Of a stretch of DNA of 64,000 nt, positions 17,597-25,224 are shown piece by piece (position 1 is the first letter of the stretch; each line of letters begins with the position of its first letter). The position numbers and the translations under genes are program-made. The DNA comes from Candidatus Leptofilum gracile (GTDB lineage: Bacteria; Chloroflexota; Anaerolineae; Promineifilales; Promineifilaceae): contig JADJOJ010000004.1 in the NCBI GenBank assembly GCA_016713825.1, positions 248,001 through 312,000 on the forward strand, given 5' to 3'. The notes beneath the pieces are model-generated. The model worked only from the letters and a program-made list of their open reading frames with translations, was not told where the DNA came from and made no database searches.

Positions 17597-17656
17597 CATT
17601 TTCTCCTCGTTCCGTTCATTTCGCTATCTTTGCAGATTTTAAACCCACCAGAGTAA

Positions 17657-17745
17657 TGTCATACCCGCGTAGGCGGGTCTCCATCTTTTCATTGGCGTGG
17701 ATTCCGCATTTGCGGAGCCTGCCCTCATGAAGGTGGGGGAATGAC
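17657..17745. repeat. TGTCATACCCGCG palindromic element, copy A
   Basis: TGTCATACCCGCGTAGGCGG at the left and a GGGGGAATGAC end at the right, with two internal hairpins (CCCGCGTAGGCGGG and CCGCATTTGCGG). Related copies at 22924-22994, 44851-44912 and 61331-61393. Confidence 0.75.
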
Positions 17746-17812
17746 AAGCAAAAGTGCAAAGATAATGTCATTTTATGCAAAAGGGAGAAACTTACCAAAA
17801 ACAGAAGCGGGG

Positions 17813-18129
17813 CTGCCAATAGGAATTAAGATATATGACTTTTATGTAATTGGCAGGCATTCACGAATCTTTTATGCTAGGTTTCATCTCATGGGAACCG
17901 ACATCCGCACCTCATTGTTATTCGATAATTTAGCGGAGGTCACTCACCTGAACAAGCGAATCGCGCGGAGCCGATTGTATAAGTTGATCTATCATTTGTC
18001 GTTAGGGTTCTGCGTACATAAGAGTGAAATCATTATTTCGTAACATGGTTGCTTGTTTTCACTTTTATTTTGGTGATTCTCGGATTCGAGCTATTGGCGA
18101 ACATGTTGATTTTCCGAGAATCACACCAA
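17813..18129. repeat. Hairpin-rich AT spacer
   Basis: CTGCCAAT/ATTGGCAG (17813-17856), AGTGAAA/TTTCACT (18023-18063), and a 15-bp stem with two bulged bases TTGGTGATTCTCGGA / TCCGAGAATCACACCAA (18070-18129). The 100-codon open frame here has no recognisable features and I do not annotate it. Architecture resembles the other hairpin chains. Confidence 0.45.
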
Positions 18130-18273
18130 TTTGTTCAGATGTCACTGTACTGGTAACGGCCGTTTATTATTAATTCGGGAGTAGCCGCACTTTGTATCGG
18201 CTGGGGCAGCAAGCGACGTATAGGAAGCCCCATTTGTAGTCATTAATTTTTTTTCGGGGAGCTGTACATTGTC

Positions 18274-18465
18274 ATGCACAAAGAGAGCCAAGCCAAAACG
18301 GCCGTTCAAGCGGCAGCCTATCAGGAAGATGTAGTCCTGAACCTGACCATTAGCGGCGCACGCGAGCAAATCCTTTGCCTGCTGGAGCAGATGGACAACA
18401 TTGCCGGTTTTTCCGTGCTCAAAGGTTCGTTCATCGTCTCACATCCACGTAACACGTCTGTTTAA
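18274..18465 (+). CDS. Small hypothetical protein
   Basis: 63 residues. After a variable N-terminus the chain EDVVLNLTISGAREQILCLLEQMDNIAGFSVLKG reads like a small beta-alpha-beta protein. GGGGAG lies about 13 bases before the ATG, which is loose spacing. It is followed by a good terminator hairpin (18499-18535), which supports a real short transcript. No family recognised. Confidence 0.45.
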   Translation: MHKESQAKTAVQAAAYQEDVVLNLTISGAREQILCLLEQMDNIAGFSVLKGSFIVSHPRNTSV

Positions 18466-18498
18466 TTACACATATCAACATTTCTCCTGTTTTGCAAG

Positions 18499-18535
18499 AA
18501 ACGGCCGTTTTAGAGGAAAGAGCGGCCGTTTTTTG
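18499..18535 (+). terminator. Terminator from two CGGCCGTT copies
   Basis: AAACGGCCG (18499-18507) pairs with CGGCCGTTT (18523-18531), followed by T residues. The stem consists of two copies of the dominant palindrome. Confidence 0.7.
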
Positions 18536-18573
18536 CTGTCTGATGCTAAAATCGGCCCATAAGGAGAATTTGC

Positions 18574-19227
18574 ATGATCACCATTCACACCCAACTCATT
18601 GGCCAGCCCCAAACCCACACCGATGCGCGCGGCAGCTGGCAATCTGCCATCTTTCGCCAACCAGTGGCTGAACCCGTTTGGCTGCACCCGCGCGGCCTCA
18701 CCGGCGATCAGGTGGCCGATACCAAACATCACGGCTCGCCAGACCAGGCGGTCTGCTGCCAGCCCCTGTCCCACTATGATTTTTGGAACGATTTTTACCA
18801 GCTAGAAGGGGCGGCCCGGCTGGGGCCAGGCAGCGTGGGGGAAAACTGGACGTTAACTGACTGCACGGAAGCGGCTGTGGCCGTGGGGGATATTTTTGAA
18901 GTGGGGGAAGCGGTGGTGCAGGTGAGTGCGCCGCGCTATCCGTGTACCAAGCAAGAGCGCAAATTGCAGCTGCCCAACTTCTTTAACGAGGTGCTGCACA
19001 GCCAGCGCACTGGCTTTTATCTGCGGGTGCTTACGCCAGGGGCGGTGCAGGCGGGGGCGGAACTGAAGGTGGTGGAACGGCCGTCTCCTCAGTTCACCAT
19101 CCAGCTCATCAACCAAAACACCCTGGGCACGCCAGAGGCAAAATTGGTGCAACAACTGTTGGCGCTGCCGACTTTGGCCGAAGGCTGGAAGCAAATTTTG
19201 GCCTACAAATTGAAGAATCGGGAATAA
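18574..19227 (+). CDS. MOSC domain protein (YiiM-like)
   Basis: 217 residues. MOSC features: a GD-x2-AD-x2-HHG-x-DQAV stretch, VGENWTL, and the conserved cysteine in RYPCTKQERKL. The C-terminal helical segment (about 160-215) matches the 3-alpha domain of YiiM-type proteins. These bind a molybdenum-cofactor-derived group and act in molybdoenzyme reduction or sulfur carriage. AAGGAG six bases before the ATG supports the start. Stand-alone gene with terminators on both sides. Confidence 0.85.
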   Translation: MITIHTQLIGQPQTHTDARGSWQSAIFRQPVAEPVWLHPRGLTGDQVADTKHHGSPDQAVCCQPLSHYDFWNDFYQLEGAARLGPGSVGENWTLTDCTEAAVAVGDIFEVGEAVVQVSAPRYPCTKQERKLQLPNFFNEVLHSQRTGFYLRVLTPGAVQAGAELKVVERPSPQFTIQLINQNTLGTPEAKLVQQLLALPTLAEGWKQILAYKLKNRE

Positions 19228-19228
19228 A

Positions 19229-19262
19229 AAAACGGCCGTTCCTGTGCCGAAACGGCCGTTTA
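19229..19262. terminator. Bidirectional terminator of two AACGGCCGTT copies
   Basis: AAACGGCCGTT and AACGGCCGTTT separated by about nine bases, with an A-run before. Located between convergent genes. Third case in the window of this palindrome pair acting as a terminator stem. Confidence 0.75.
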
Positions 19263-19273
19263 ACCAAACCTCG

Positions 19274-19990
19274 CTAATATTTCAGCCCGTCATACAGCTC
19301 TTCCTTCGGGCTTTTTTCTACCAAAAACAGCCCGGCGCGCCCCCGAACAAGAAGGCCCACCCCGGCCAGAATCAGCATAGCGGCACCAAGCAAACTTGCC
19401 CAGCCAGACAAGGTCAGGCTCATCAAGGTAAACGCGCCCACAGAAACAGCGCTCAGCCCCAGACCAAGCCACAGCAGCGCTGGCTGTGTGCCTCTGCTCA
19501 CCACCAGAAAGGCCAGCCCAACGGCCAACGGTTCCAGCGTCCACAAAATTGCCCAAGCATCCCACAAGCCAGTCAGGGCACAAAATTGGAAAATAAGGCC
19601 GTTCACCCCAATGATGATGGTTGGAATCATCAGCCAAATGTTTTGCCAAAAGACGGCCGTTGCCAAAAAACCCACCGCCAGCCCCAGCAGAATCATGGGC
19701 CAAAAATATTGCCAAATGCCCCAAAAGTTAAACAGGGAGCCCCACAGCAGCAAGGCGCTCACCACCAAAACAGGGAAGCCGGGGATGAACAACGCCTTCA
19801 AACCAGGCTGATCGGCAAAAATGAAGGGCGCAGCAATAAAAGCCAGGCCAACCGCCCCAAGCCCCACCGGCCAAAAGCGCCACAGGCTAAAATCCCAGCC
19901 CAGCACGGGGAAGAGTGTGGCCTGCAACAGCGCCAGGCTGCCCAAGGCAATCAAAATCCAGCCACTGGTATTTGTTGTTCTTGTTTTCAT
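19274..19990 (-). CDS. Multi-pass membrane protein, unknown
   Basis: 238 residues, almost entirely hydrophobic: seven or eight helices in short pairs, of the LiaF/DUF5668-like style (WPVGLGAVGL, FWPMILLGLAVG, LWDAWAILWTLEPL). Start 19990 is chosen because AAAGGAGTG sits seven bases upstream; an in-frame ATG at 20008 lies before that site. Neighbouring genes (kinase C-terminus, 22113-22862) share the W-D-x-W-x-x-L-W-P type helix pair, suggesting one membrane-stress module. No enzymatic motif. Confidence 0.75.
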   Translation of the reverse strand: MKTRTTNTSGWILIALGSLALLQATLFPVLGWDFSLWRFWPVGLGAVGLAFIAAPFIFADQPGLKALFIPGFPVLVVSALLLWGSLFNFWGIWQYFWPMILLGLAVGFLATAVFWQNIWLMIPTIIIGVNGLIFQFCALTGLWDAWAILWTLEPLAVGLAFLVVSRGTQPALLWLGLGLSAVSVGAFTLMSLTLSGWASLLGAAMLILAGVGLLVRGRAGLFLVEKSPKEELYDGLKY

Positions 19991-20185
19991 GAGTTCACTC
20001 CTTTTCATTATTTGTAACCGTTCAGTTGGTATCCGGCATCGCCAGGCGCGAAGCGCCGAGGCGATGCCCTTGCTCCAGGTAGAGCTGAACGCTTACCATT
20101 ATTTTGAACGATATTTAGGAGTGTAGGGGAACGGCCGTTTCCCTGCCTAACGGTTAGCTAACTTCCAGCTATCAAAAAAAAATAG

Positions 20186-20293
20186 TTACTGATGTTACGC
20201 ACTCACTCTGGAAAAGATTTCAAAAGTCTCCAAGGCAATTGGTTTATCACCAGAGAGAAATTAGACTTTTGAAATCTACACTGCGTAACATGA
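20186..20293. repeat. Long imperfect inverted repeat with TGTTACGCA ends
   Basis: Ends TGTTACGCA and TGCGTAACA, and inner arms AGATTTCAAAAGTCT / AGACTTTTGAAATCT. The arms match except for an offset of several bases in the left one. About 105 bp, no coding capacity, directly after the kinase stop. GTTACGCACT also occurs near 21937 and 63676. Confidence 0.6.
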
Positions 20294-20294
20294 G

Positions 20295-21824
20295 TTAGTT
20301 AGTCAGCACAACGACCAAAAAGAAGAAACCCGCGAGGATCATGGTCAGTAAACGCAGCCGCTTGCCCCAAAAAACGGCCGTCTGCTCCAGATTTGCCGCC
20401 CCCATGCCCCCGCGAATGGTGAACCAAAGCGCCCCCAAGACGACAAAAATCTGCATTGGCCACAAAAATGACCAATCGTCCCAGCGGCCAGTGAGGGCGT
20501 AATACCCCAGCAGCAACGCCTCACCGATGAGCAGCCCAATCGGTATGCTGAGCCAATAGCTTCGTAGCCCGATCATGAGGTGGCAAAAGAATAATGCGAC
20601 CAGCAGCAGTTCAATGGGCCAGCCCCGGTTGTAAAACCAGCCAGCCCCAGCCTCGCCAGAAAACATAATGATCAAGGCGTTGACCAGCAGAAAAAGACCA
20701 AGTCCCTGAAAAACTGCCTGTGAGCCGGACTGCGCCTTTGTTTGGGGAACGGCCGTATCTTCCACTGAAGTTTCTGAAGGGAGGGGGGGCTCCGCGGCCT
20801 TGAGAGCCGCCAAGGCTGCGCTGACTGATGCCTGGCTTGTCGCCGCCGTATCCTGCGCTGCAAACGCAACATCGGCCAGCTTCTGCCGGGCGGTGCCAGA
20901 AAACACGGCCACCGAGTCAGATGGGTCGTCGCTGGTGGAAAAGGAGAGGGGCAGGGAGATGCGTGTGGGCAGTGCAATGTGGGCTTCGGCAGCGGCCGTT
21001 TTAAGCGCTTCGGCCATTTGGGGGGCGGTTTGGAAACGGCCGTCTGGCTCCTTCGCCAGCGCCTTCAGCACAATCCGCTCCAGCGGCGCAGGCACTTCAG
21101 GGTTGAGTTCTGTGGGCAGCGGCAAGGGGTCGTTCACGTGCTTCAGCAGAATCGCCAGCGGCGTGTCTGCGTTAAACGGCGGTCGGCGGGTGAGCATCTC
21201 GTACAGCACCACCCCCAGCGAATACAAATCGCTGCGCACGTCGCTGACGCCGTGCAGCCCCTGCTCTGGGGCCATGTAATTCAACGTGCCCAGCAGCGCC
21301 CCAGAGACGGTGTGGCGCGTGCCGCCCACAATCTGGGCAATGCCAAAATCGGCCAGCACCGCCTGGCCTTGCCGCGTCAGCAAAATGTTGGCTGGTTTGA
21401 TGTCGCGGTGAATCATCCCTTCCTGGTGGGCGTAGCTCAGCCCGTCCAGCACATCTAGCAAAATGCGCACGATCTCGCCCCAGGGCATCTGCTCGTCTCG
21501 CACCCGGTAATCGTTAAGGCGGGTGTGCAGCGTGTCGCCGTCCAGCAGCTCCATCACCATAAAATAAATGTCGTCGGCCACGTCAAAATCGAACACCTGG
21601 ATGATGTTGGGATGGCGCAAGGTGGCCACCGCCTGCGCCTCCTGGCGGAAGCGGGTCAAAAACAGTTCGTCTTCTACCAAATCGGAGCGCAGCACTTTGA
21701 TGGCTACGTAGCGGTCTAGCTGCGGATGGTAGCCGCGATAGACGCGGGCCATGCCGCCGCTGCCCAGCGGCTCCAGCACCCGATATTTGCCTAAATTTTG
21801 CCCCGTCAGCGATGACCGCAACAT
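20295..21824 (-). CDS. PknB-type Ser/Thr protein kinase with membrane C-terminus
   Basis: 509 residues. Complete Hanks kinase at 14-280: glycine loop GSGGMARV (21-28), VAIK Lys43, HRDIKPAN with Asp141, DFG 159-161, GTLNYMAPEQ. A linker of about 100 residues rich in Ala, Ser and Thr follows, then four or five hydrophobic helices (375-505) including RWDDWSFLWPMQI. Unusually it carries no extracellular PASTA or repeat sensor; the C-terminus is just membrane helices resembling the flanking membrane genes. Likely phosphorylates local membrane or FHA partners; the FHA regulator at 23445-24050 is a candidate. Confidence 0.93.
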   Translation of the reverse strand: MLRSSLTGQNLGKYRVLEPLGSGGMARVYRGYHPQLDRYVAIKVLRSDLVEDELFLTRFRQEAQAVATLRHPNIIQVFDFDVADDIYFMVMELLDGDTLHTRLNDYRVRDEQMPWGEIVRILLDVLDGLSYAHQEGMIHRDIKPANILLTRQGQAVLADFGIAQIVGGTRHTVSGALLGTLNYMAPEQGLHGVSDVRSDLYSLGVVLYEMLTRRPPFNADTPLAILLKHVNDPLPLPTELNPEVPAPLERIVLKALAKEPDGRFQTAPQMAEALKTAAAEAHIALPTRISLPLSFSTSDDPSDSVAVFSGTARQKLADVAFAAQDTAATSQASVSAALAALKAAEPPLPSETSVEDTAVPQTKAQSGSQAVFQGLGLFLLVNALIIMFSGEAGAGWFYNRGWPIELLLVALFFCHLMIGLRSYWLSIPIGLLIGEALLLGYYALTGRWDDWSFLWPMQIFVVLGALWFTIRGGMGAANLEQTAVFWGKRLRLLTMILAGFFFLVVVLTN

Positions 21825-21856
21825 GGTTGCCTCTTCGAGAAAAACAACGATCAGAG

Positions 21857-21926
21857 ATTAAAAAGATTTCGCAGATTAAGGAAAAATCTTGGTAATCTGC
21901 GAAATCTGTTGATAAAGAATTTTGGT
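21857..21926. repeat. AATCTGCGAAATCT inverted-repeat element
   Basis: AGATTTCGCAGATT and AATCTGCGAAATCT face each other, followed by TGTTGATAAAGAATTTT. The same sequence recurs at 39969-40032 and, inverted, at 56066-56140. Between this and 22093 lies a second run of ACGAATTT/AAATTTCGT-type palindromes. Confidence 0.7.
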
Positions 21927-22092
21927 AACGATTAGGCGTTACGCACTTGGAACATTTTTCGATACGAATGGCACGAATTTCACAAATAATCTCGAAAATT
22001 TCGTGTGGATTCGTGTAATTTGTGTCAACTGCGTACGTCCTAACGATATAGCTGTGTTGGCTGTGGCTGGCGTCTCGCCGTGCCACTTTGGC

Positions 22093-22117
22093 TGTCGGAT
22101 TAGCAATCCGACCTACG
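22093..22117. repeat. GTCGGATT-GCAATCCGAC palindrome, copy 1
   Basis: GTCGGATTAGCAATCCGAC followed by CTACGA. It supplies the TAG stop codon of the adjacent leftward gene. A second copy with one base change lies at 63753-63782. Confidence 0.7.
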
Positions 22118-22862
22118 ATTCATCTATTGCCGCTCTGGGACCGAGGAACAGCCAGCCGCGGCTGAGCAGCCCGGTGCCAATCAGGCCGATACCGACCATA
22201 CCTTCCCACGAAAGCCAGTTTGGGGCAAGTAGTTCCATCACCCCGCTGCTCACAATCCAGACGGCCGTTATGAGCAAGAGCGTCGCGGCCCAGGTGGAAC
22301 GGCGCAGCACGCGCCAGCCCTCAAAAAAGGCCCCGATGCCAGGGAGCAAGATAAAAAAGCCCCACCAGTGAAAGTTGCCAAACAGTGCCGACAAATCAAT
22401 CATATTGAGCTGATTGGCCAGAAAAGTGAAGCCGAGCAAGAGCAGGGTAACGGCCAGCCAGCGGTGGAAACGGAGTACGGCCGTTCCCCCCACACCAGCT
22501 TTTGCCCCACCTACCAACCAAAAGGCCACGCCGGGCAGCACAATCATCAGCGGCCACCAGACGTTCCAGTCCAGGTTCAGGGCAAACATTAACCCCACCG
22601 TCAGGATGATTAGCCCCAGTCCCACGGTTACTCGCGTCAGGAGATGGCTACGGCCGTTGCTCAACCGCAGCGTCCGACCCATGCCCAGCAGCAACACGCC
22701 CGGCAGCATCACAAAGAAGCTCCACCAATTATCCACCTGGCGCTTACCCAAAATATTGATTACCAAAAACGTCAGCCCAATCAACAACATCGTCACACCC
22801 CCCAAATCGCGCCAGAATGTTACCGGCCGCCGTTCATCTTGTTGTACCATTTCTTGTTTCAT
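22113..22862 (-). CDS. LiaF-like multi-pass membrane protein
   Basis: 249 residues, seven or eight helices in the repeated pattern W-W-P/W-x-F-x-L-L-P-G (WWSFFVMLPGVLLLGMG, WWPLMIVLPGVAFW, WWGFFILLPGIGAFFEGW), an internal triplication of a DUF5668/LiaF-type membrane unit. The start at 22862 has GGAGG seven bases upstream; the in-frame ATG at 22892 is not needed. Its stop codon lies within a dispersed palindrome. Probably part of a membrane-stress or kinase-associated group with 19274-21824. Function unknown. Confidence 0.75.
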   Translation of the reverse strand: MKQEMVQQDERRPVTFWRDLGGVTMLLIGLTFLVINILGKRQVDNWWSFFVMLPGVLLLGMGRTLRLSNGRSHLLTRVTVGLGLIILTVGLMFALNLDWNVWWPLMIVLPGVAFWLVGGAKAGVGGTAVLRFHRWLAVTLLLLGFTFLANQLNMIDLSALFGNFHWWGFFILLPGIGAFFEGWRVLRRSTWAATLLLITAVWIVSSGVMELLAPNWLSWEGMVGIGLIGTGLLSRGWLFLGPRAAIDES

Positions 22863-22923
22863 CTTTACCTCCACACCTTCAATAAAACACAATCTTTGCC
22901 GATTTCGGCCACACCAGAAAGCC

Positions 22924-22994
22924 TGTCATACCCGCGAAGGCGGGTATCTATCTTTTGCTGACACCAGTGGATTCCCGCCTTTGCGGGAATGACA
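22924..22994. repeat. TGTCATACCCGCG palindromic element, copy B
   Basis: TGTCATACCCGCGAAGGCGG at the left end and CCCGCCTTTGCGGGAATGAC at the right end. Two hairpins back to back, as in REP/BIME-type elements. Closest to copy A at 17657. Confidence 0.8.
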
Positions 22995-23169
22995 ATTAAA
23001 GGGGCAAAGATTGGGCAAAAGTATATGTTGGTAGTGTAACGAAGTAGAGAGGAACGTTGCCTATCGGGGAGCTAACGGTTGGCTATCTGATTTTGACAGG
23101 GTGACAGGGTGAAGGGGTGAGGGGAGGGGGCTAGGAAAAATGGGTCTTCAGGATTTTGTGGGGTCTGGC

Positions 23170-23286
23170 GTGAAACGTGATGCGTGATGCGTGATGCGTG
23201 ATGCGTGATGCGTGATGCGTGATGCGTGATGCGTGATGCGTGATGCGTGATGCCTCTCTGGTCACGTCACGTTTCACGCATCACGG
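23170..23286. repeat. Heptamer tandem repeat (GTGATGC)11 with inverted flank
   Basis: Eleven perfect GTGATGC units at 23177-23253, preceded by GCGTGAAAC and followed by GTCACGTCACGTTTCACGCA, the inverse of the left side. The unit fits the other heptamer runs in the window. Confidence 0.95.
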
Positions 23287-23387
23287 GCTGTAAACCCCCT
23301 GAATTCCCAAAGAGCCAGAAAAATCTGTGAAATCTGTGGTTTGTTTAGAAAGGGGTGTGAATCGAAACGGCCGTACCCCTCTGAACC

Positions 23388-23443
23388 AACCTCCGGGAGG
23401 TTTAGAACATGACTGTAGTCGAGTACGAAGCCTCCCGGAGTTC
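23388..23443. repeat. CTCCGGGAGG hairpin element, copy 1
   Basis: AACCTCCGGGAGGTT at the left and an imperfect GCCTCCCGGAGTTC at the right, about 27 bases apart, ending one base before the stop codon of the FHA regulator. Other copies at 28730-28785 and 63645-63700. Confidence 0.8.
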
Positions 23444-23444
23444 A

Positions 23445-24050
23445 CTAAATGATCAGCTTATAGCCCCGCCCGCGCACGGTGAGGAGGAGTTGGGGGGTGG
23501 CGGGGTCCGGTTCTAGCTTGGTGCGCAGGCGGCGGACCAGGTTTTCAATCTGGTAATCGTAGACGCCGCCCTGGTATTCGGGCCAAACGGCCGTTCCTAT
23601 CGCATCCTTCGAGCAAACCAGGTTCGGCTGAGAGTAAAGGTACGCCAGCAGCTCAAACTCTTTGGGGGCCAGCTCCACCAGCTGCCGGTTCACCCGCACC
23701 AGTCCCGCCGCCACGTCCATTTCCAGCTCCGGCAGCATCGTGTCCTGGTACGTCACTTCTGGGTCGTGGAAGACAAACAGCACATCCCCCACCTTAATTT
23801 GGTCCCCATCGCGCAGCTGCATCGGCTCCGTTAGCCGTTGGTCATTTAGAAAAGTGCCGTTGGTGCTGCCCACATCTTCCAAAATGACCCGCCACCCGTC
23901 GCGCACAATCCGTGCATGTTCCCGCGAAATGCGCTTGCTGCTGACCACAATCTCATTTTCCACGGCGCGACCAATCATCGTCGTCGCTTCGGTTAAGGTG
24001 TGGGCGCGGCCGGTGGGGTCTGTCAGGCTGGGGACACGTTTTTCGCTCAT
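23445..24050 (-). CDS. FHA domain plus winged-helix regulator
   Basis: 201 residues. FHA domain at about 20-95: MIGRAVENEIV, KRISREHARI, DVGSTNGTFLN, the phosphothreonine-binding loops. Then an OmpR/PhoB-type winged helix (APKEFELLAYLYSQPN through LLLTVRGRGYKLI). There is no receiver domain, so activity is probably governed by binding a phosphothreonine peptide, plausibly a substrate or autophosphorylated part of the Ser/Thr kinase encoded 1.6 kb away. Monocistronic. The start ATG at 24050 has no strong ribosome site. Confidence 0.9.
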   Translation of the reverse strand: MSEKRVPSLTDPTGRAHTLTEATTMIGRAVENEIVVSSKRISREHARIVRDGWRVILEDVGSTNGTFLNDQRLTEPMQLRDGDQIKVGDVLFVFHDPEVTYQDTMLPELEMDVAAGLVRVNRQLVELAPKEFELLAYLYSQPNLVCSKDAIGTAVWPEYQGGVYDYQIENLVRRLRTKLEPDPATPQLLLTVRGRGYKLII

Positions 24051-24183
24051 GAGCGACTAGACTACGCAGAACGGCCGTTTCTGTCAACGGAAATTTAAAG
24101 GAACGCGGCTAAACGCAGATAACCCAGATTAAAAAATCTGCGCTCGTCCCCGTTTAGCCGCGTCCCCAACATATAAAAACGAT

Positions 24184-25224
24184 CTACATCAAACTAGACA
24201 TAATCTTTTGAAGGGAGTCGGCAGACGGCCGTAACTTCGCTTCCGGCAAATTGGCCAGCCCTGTGGCGGGCAGATGGCTCGCTTCCGCCAAATTGTGCCG
24301 CTCGCCGTCGTAGTAGATGAGGCCTGTGATGAACTCTTGCTTTTCCTGCGCCCACAACAGGCGGTGCAAAGCGCCCATCTTGCTTGTGGGATCGTAATCC
24401 TCATCCAGCTTGCGCAGCTGCAAATGAGAGCCATCGTGCATCTCCACCACCTTCATCTCGCCCGGCGCGTATTCGTCGATCACAATCTCTTCCTGTGGGG
24501 CCACCCAGCCGATGTCGTGCAGCTGCTCTTCGTGGTCTTTGCCGTAGGTGTAGCTCTTGGTGGAGCTATCGTGGTTGTTAAACGCCACACACGGGCTGAT
24601 AATGTCTAGAACGGCCGTCCCCCGATGACTCAACGCCGCCTTCAACAGCTCCCGCACCTGCTTCGCATCCCCAGAAAACGAACGCGCCACAAAGCCACAG
24701 CCCGCCATAATCGCCTCCATGCAGATGTCAATCGGCGGCAGTTCGTTGGACCCCGCGTACTTCAGCTCCTGCCCCTCGTCGGCCGTCGCCGAAAACTGCC
24801 CTTTGGTCAGGCCATAGACGCCATTGTTTTCCACAATGTACACCATGCGCACATTGCGCCGCATCATATGCTTAAACTGCCCCATGCCAATGCTGGCCGT
24901 GTCCCCATCCCCGCTGACGCCGATGGCGTTCAGGGTGTGGTTGGCCATGAGGGCACCCGTTGCGATAGACGGCATACGGCCGTGCAGCGAGTTAAACCCA
25001 TGCGACCGCCCCAAAAAGTAAGCCGGTGATTTGCTAGAGCAGCCAATCCCGCTCAGCTTGATCATCTGGTGTGGCTGAATATTTAGCTCGTAAGCCACCT
25101 GAATAATCTGGTTGGCAATCGAATTGTGGCCGCACCCTTGACATAAAGTAGATGCGCCCCCGTTGTAATCCGTCTTGGAAAGCCCGATTAGATTTACGCG
25201 TGCAGTTTTTCCTGTACTCATCAT
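24184..25224 (-). CDS. korB: 2-oxoacid:ferredoxin oxidoreductase beta subunit (first set)
   Basis: 346 residues. Thiamine-diphosphate-binding beta subunit: CQGCGH, GIGCSSKSP, GRMPSIATG, the metal/ThDP loop SGDGDTASIGMGQ, NNGVYGLTKGQ and a late cysteine in SPCVAF, giving four cysteines for one [4Fe-4S] cluster. With the alpha subunit just upstream it decarboxylates a 2-oxoacid to acyl-CoA with ferredoxin. Its ATG shares a base with the alpha gene's TAA, so synthesis is coupled. Longer than typical KorB by about 50 C-terminal residues. 2-Oxoglutarate as substrate is an inference. Confidence 0.92.
   Translation of the reverse strand: MMSTGKTARVNLIGLSKTDYNGGASTLCQGCGHNSIANQIIQVAYELNIQPHQMIKLSGIGCSSKSPAYFLGRSHGFNSLHGRMPSIATGALMANHTLNAIGVSGDGDTASIGMGQFKHMMRRNVRMVYIVENNGVYGLTKGQFSATADEGQELKYAGSNELPPIDICMEAIMAGCGFVARSFSGDAKQVRELLKAALSHRGTAVLDIISPCVAFNNHDSSTKSYTYGKDHEEQLHDIGWVAPQEEIVIDEYAPGEMKVVEMHDGSHLQLRKLDEDYDPTSKMGALHRLLWAQEKQEFITGLIYYDGERHNLAEASHLPATGLANLPEAKLRPSADSLQKIMSSLM

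Noticed and set aside
17741..18043. 100-codon open frame starting in a palindromic element
   Set aside because: Starts inside a repeat, no ribosome site, codon use unlike neighbours.
19244..20017. 257-codon plus-strand frame rich in Gln, Pro and His
   Set aside because: Antisense to a membrane protein: hydrophobic codons read backwards give polar low-complexity protein.
23177..23253. CRISPR array
   Set aside because: Seven-base units without spacers and no cas genes: a simple tandem repeat.
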